From Ianthella basta (lineage: Eukaryota; Porifera; Demospongiae; Verongiida; Ianthellidae), in assembly GCA_964019415.1 (NCBI GenBank), contig OZ025877.1:4105242-4169241 (forward strand): a DNA stretch of 64,000 nt. Reading direction: 5' to 3'. Below are positions 59,681 through 64,000 of this stretch, piece after piece (positions within the stretch are counted from its first letter, which is position 1; every line of letters begins with the position of its first letter). The notes beneath the pieces are model-generated. The model was not told where the DNA came from and made no database searches. It saw only the letters and a program-made list of their open reading frames with translations. Position numbers and translations under genes: made by a program.

Positions 59681-60458
59681 GAATTGTTCATATTTCTGTT
59701 TCATGTCACAAGACATGAGAAAGTGTGGGGGAAGATAAAGGCCAAGCTGCCTAAACTGAAGGTATACATTGTCAAAATAAAGTTTAATGTGAATACCTGC
59801 ATGGTGTTCATAATATAGCCACTATAACAAAGCTCGTATGTGAGATAGGTTTCAGGCTCATTCATTGGTTAGACTGATTGGCATGTATATGTACATTACT
59901 AGATGAATTCATACAGTTCATATAAGAGCAGGCAACAGGCATGATCTTGCATTTATATAGTTACAATGAAATTCAAATAATTATAATAGTTATTTTTTTA
60001 TATTATTTAATCATCTGGTTTTACAGGACTTGAGCACTGACCGTACAAGATCAAACACAAATACTACAGGTACGCTCAGTTTTCTTCCTGTGCACTGTCT
60101 GCTCTTGATCTAGCTTCTAGTGATGTATAATTTATACATGCTGTCGTTTCCTCTTTGTTCAGCCACCCTTACACGGTCCACTGGGAAGTCAGGAAACATT
60201 GAAAGCTCCAAGCATTCAGCTTCCATGGCACATACAGAAACAATTGTTGATGGCAGAAAAGAAATGGAGCACAGTGTGAACGGCCAGGGCATGTGCATGC
60301 TGGATGAGCTGTCTAGCACCGTTGATCACACCAGGCCAGGCAATGACTATGAAATGCCCTCCCCATATGAAACACCTTTTCCACTTACTACAACTGCATT
60401 TGCAGAAGACATCTGCATTGTGCAAGATGAGGAACCGGTTTATGCTAATATCCAGTGA
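59681..60458 (+). CDS. Third receptor copy: intact TM7 and tail exons
   Basis: Three exons with good splice sites and the same lengths and phases as the main gene: 59681-59761 (81 nt, ELFIFLFHVTRHEKVWGKIK), 60027-60069 (43 nt), 60163-60458 (stop TGA 60456-60458). The last exon has 21 more nucleotides than its paralogue (insert near DELSSTVDHT), ends ICIVQDEEPVYANIQ and is fully open. With no upstream TM exons of its own, it could serve as an alternative 3' cassette spliced from exon 39 at 56623 (phase 0), or be a recent pseudogene still intact. Confidence 0.6.
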
Positions 60459-61739
60459 TGGCCAGATTTAGAGTGAACAAATCATACCTTGAGTGATATA
60501 TAGCTTACCCGAATACTAGGAATACTGAGTGTTAAAATAATGAGTTCGTAGTGGTGTACAGTGTGAATGAGGCCATAATTACAATTTGTTAGAGAGAGTG
60601 CATAGCTTAGGTCATCACACCGCTGTTTTGTACATTGACTGCACTTGTTTGACCACAATTAATAAGTCCAAATTTGCTGTAAAACTGCAAATATGATTCT
60701 GATATAATTAATACATATAATTATAAATAGGCTTGGTCTATAATAGTATTTGCACACATCAATTTCACCATGAGCTGACAGATGTTGCTGCATCGGATTA
60801 ATGCAATTATAAGTCTAGTACAGTAGTATCAGTTACTACATTACTAGGAATTGTTATGAATAGCTTTTTGAAGCATTTCACATTTGGCTGGCACAGTCAG
60901 TGTTCCTAGCTATACACAAACTACATTTGGAACTGCACTTCATCAGGCCGAGGCATTTGAAGTATAATATACTTCAAATGCTTACTTAATATTATTAAAC
61001 TTTATGACTCCCGGAATGTAGTATTCTCTACGTAGCATAATTATTATGTGAGTTCTGTCTCATAGTGAGCAATCATGTCAACATAGTGCACACAGTAGTC
61101 CCGATCTTTGATTCTCTAGATATACATGGAGTGATATAATTATGCTTCATCTTAGAATGGTACAATTATGGCATATACCAAGTGCATAATACAGATTTCT
61201 AATTGCACAAACTGTACAATTATTTGTAAGCAGTAACATTAATATGGCATTCCTAGCTATAGGATGTCTTGCAATCGCAATGGCTTGTTACACTTACCTC
61301 AATGAATTAAGCGCATTTTGACATCATAGCTCCTTATCCAGCTAGTCCAAAATAATATAATATTAATGATATATTTATAAATTCACAACTCTAGCTATAT
61401 ATGTGAAACGATGTAGGTACCCATATTGCATGGTATTACTAAGTTGAACATTCATTGTGGAACCGTATGATTGGACAAAAAGCAATGACTATATAGCATG
61501 ATCATATGGCATACCCTGTAGCTATACCTTCACAACTACTCCCTTCAATAATGGAGATATAAATGAAAATTGAGCAACCTACTAATGCAAATGCCAGGGC
61601 CATGCAAATAGTGAGATATTGTGGGATAGCTTAGCTCACAGCAGTTAAACTGATTACATAGCTATAGAGGAACTTGAGATCAGGAACTTGAATATTCAAT
61701 AAAATAGGACATAGTGTGCCTGCACACTTGATACATGCA
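60459..61739. other. 3' flank of the third copy
   Basis: The first 130 bases resemble the 3' flank of the main gene (GAATGAGGCCATAATTA in both). A perfect hairpin GCATTTGAAGTATA / TATACTTCAAATGC lies at 60954-60983. From about 61147 it is the duplicate of 16601 onward. No gene. Confidence 0.6.
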
Positions 61740-63300
61740 ATGTCAGGAGTGCCATTTTTACTGCATTGTGCACAGCAAATGGTATTCACGGAGTTATGCC
61801 TGCTATTCCCACTGATAGCATTTTTACTTTGCATCCATGTCTTTTGTTCCATATGCGTGTTCAGTCTGTATGTGTGTGCGCGTGTGTGCGTGCGTGCGTG
61901 CATGTGTGTATGTTTGGGTGACTGTTCAACTAATTTGTTTCTTCCATCAAAGAATGAAGGCTGGGATTCACCTAGATTGGTCCCTTCTGAGCAGATTGAT
62001 ATGCAGAGTGGACTGAGACAGGGTAAGGTTGCTGCATGGACCAATACTCTTCAACCTATTCAGTAGCCTGCATGGTGATAGAGCACTGGCAGCTGCAGGC
62101 AAGGGCGGATGGAGCAGAATGCGTGGGCATCCAGCTGAGTTTCCAGTACGATCAGAAGTTATTCTGCAGGCACAATAGAAATGCAAACGCGAGAATGATA
62201 ACAGAATGCCTGCTAGCACTTTGGTGTAATTTGTGAGCTTTTTACTGCCTATTCACTGATGACGGAGCCATACCGGCATCTACAAGTCCTGGTGCGGAGA
62301 ACCATGGTACATGCTCAGATAGACGCAAGCTTTGGCTTGACAGTAAGATACCCAAAGACAAATATTATGGCAACTGGGAGTCAAGTGATGAATAGTGATA
62401 TGGAGCCAATTAATTGCAGTGGCAGGAGGAGAAATAGGCTCCATGGAAAAGCTCCGTATCTTGGTTCTGTGGTAGCCACATCAGGAGGATGGATGATGAT
62501 GTAGAGAACAGGCCTAGGATAGCTAAAGCATCAGTCTAGATATTTTGGTGCACTGAGGAAGGCAGTGCTACTTGACAGAAATTGATAACTTTGCACCAAG
62601 AGGATGACCTACTAGGCTTGTGTCATGTCTGAATTGTTGTATGGTGCAGAGTGTTAGATTCCCCTCAGGAGGCATACCAAGAATCTAAACACTTTCTATC
62701 ATAGATGTGTCAGGAGCATACTGAGAATCTCCAACAGTTAACAGTGGATTGAACATATCACAATGACTGAAGCGAGTTGACAGTGGGGTGACAATATGAC
62801 TGCTACTGAGAGGATCCAGAGGAAAAGGTTGGAGTGGCATGGTCACATTACACCCAAGCCTGCATGACCACAGAATACCCAAGTCCACTTTGCTTGGCTG
62901 GCTGCCTTAATGGCACCCACCATGTGGGACAAGAGAAAATGGAGGAATGTGCTTCGAAATACCTCATAGGCATCGAAATGGGGTACACAGAAGCCACAGG
63001 ATCTATAGAAACATGGTGCACCAGGTGCCGTCTAAGGATTGAGAGGAATATTAAAGCCCAAATTTTGCAGAGGACAATGCCTAGATAGAAAAAATAATCT
63101 ATGATCCCAAGGAAGTTTAGAAGAGAGAGTGTCATGAAGAGACACAAATGCTTGGATGAAAGGAGTAAACAACTATGTGAGCAGAAAGGTGATGGCTACT
63201 CAGTGTCAAACTTGCAGCAAATGATTCAACAGCAGATGTGGGCCTCCAGAGAACTGCAGGTCTCCATCTGGAGCTGGCACAAGCTAGACTTGCTGTCCTT
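61740..63300 (+). mobile_element. LINE remnant with C-terminal zinc-finger segment, copy 2
   Basis: Better preserved copy of 17650-18420. RT text: SEQIDMQSGLRQGKVAAWTN (about 61985-62050), QLSFQYDQKLFCRHNRNAN (62132-62190), FGLTVRYPKTNIMATGSQVM (62331-62390), PYLGSVVATSGG (62456-62490), then broken C-terminal text (MTATERIQRKRLEW-like, about 62790-62840; GIEMGYTEATGSIETWCTRC at 62970-63030) and FRRESVMKRHKCLDERSKQL (63115-63175). The RT catalytic box is lost. It is inactive. Confidence 0.8.
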
Positions 63301-63350
63301 CACAGGTCTTGCAAGATGGTTTTACGGCAGCAATATAACAGGACAGGATA

Positions 63351-63356
63351 GGTGTG

Positions 63357-63437
<81 letters not shown>

Positions 63438-63620
63438 GTGGGTGTGTGTGTGTTTGTGTGTGTGGGTGTGTGTGGGTGTGTGTGGGCATGCATGTGTGTG
63501 TGTGTGGGTGGGTGTGGGTGGGTGTGGGTGTGTGTGTGTGTGTGTGGGGGGGGGGTGTGGGTGGGTGTGGGTGGGTGTGGGTGTGTGGGTTTGTAGGTGT
63601 GGGTGTGGGTGTGTGGGGGT
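63351..63620 (+). repeat. GT-rich microsatellite
   Basis: (GT)n passing into GGTGTGGGTGG repeats with a G run at about 63546-63556. It corresponds to the shorter array at 18481-18590. Confidence 0.96.
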
Positions 63621-64000
63621 AAGGGTGCTATCACTGAATGAGTGGATGGTTCGGAGACACGAAACTCTTGCAAACCCAACAGCCCTGTACATCTTGGTGT
63701 ATCTTTCAGTGCCCATTGATCAGCAATCCCAACTATTTGAACTATTGAACATGCATAGGGAATTGCTAGCAAGTAGTTGGAGTTCAAGGGCGCCCCAGTG
63801 CCACACAATATCTTTGACTTGACATACTTGTCAATTATCATTATCTTTGGAAGACACACAGTTAAATTCTCTTGTAGTACGAAATGCACACTCAAAAAGG
63901 TTTGAAGTGGAACATGAAATTCCTAGTTTTCATGGTAATGGACAGGAAGTCTATACATTTGGTACAGCAATGTAAAGCCATTGGTCAGTCCTAATGGTAC
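63621..64000. other. Right end of the segmental duplication
   Basis: Collinear with 18590-18960 (GAATGAGTGGATGGTTCGGA, ATGCATAGGGAATTGCTAGC, TTGAAGTGGAACATGAAATT). The duplication continues past the window edge. Confidence 0.8.

Noticed and set aside
1..64000. tRNA or rRNA genes
   Set aside because: No cloverleaf with A/B-box text or rRNA-like conserved stretch was noticed. A tRNAscan-SE or Rfam run would settle it.

Overview
The window is eukaryotic and AT-rich. It is dense in small phase-compatible exons with GT-AG introns, simple repeats, foldback elements and decayed non-LTR retrotransposons. The domain content is extracellular metazoan: CCP/sushi, TSP1, FN3, Calx-beta-like, HormR, GAIN, GPS and an adhesion-type 7TM. 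Together with compact introns of about 70-150 bp in the receptor core, this suggests an early-branching marine invertebrate, most plausibly a demosponge. The organism assignment is inference; no diagnostic gene was seen.

Layout. (1) 1-5900: three tandem copies of a ~1.4 kb unit, each with two CCP exons; a decayed retrotransposon sits between copies A and B. (2) 6720-8075: a second LINE remnant. (3) 8436-10010: four TSP1 exons, the last running into a stop. (4) 12760-16600: a broken paralogue of the downstream receptor, with HormR/GAIN exons carrying frameshifts and a stop, GPS and TM1-TM5 missing, and a frameshifted TM7. (5) 16600-23600: LINE remnant, MITEs, tandem repeats and hairpins. (6) 23620-57540: one large adhesion-GPCR gene, reconstructed here as 42 coding exons on the + strand. 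The exon phases all agree and add up to 7167 nt (2388 residues plus stop). (7) 57788-60458: a third, partial copy of the receptor's 3' half, whose last three exons (TM7 and tail) are intact. (8) 60460-64000: downstream duplicate of the 16600-18960 block, with the same LINE and GT-rich microsatellite.

The main receptor reads: signal peptide, EMI-like Cys/Tyr-rich domain, 2 CCP, 7 FN3, 1 CCP, Calx-beta-like, then a twice-repeated composite module (HormR, ~90-130 residue linker, Cys-rich segment, TSP3-like DxDGDxxPD repeat), a third HormR, GAIN, GPS, 7TM, and a cytoplasmic tail ending in a tyrosine motif. FN3 and CCP exons are symmetric phase 1-1 and have been amplified by tandem duplication, so the ectodomain is built by exon shuffling; the region looks like an actively duplicating receptor cluster. 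The most notable points are the composite HormR/TSP3 module, a GPS that has lost both members of one canonical disulfide, an intact alternative TM7/tail cassette downstream, and transposon insertions whose empty sites survive in paralogous blocks.
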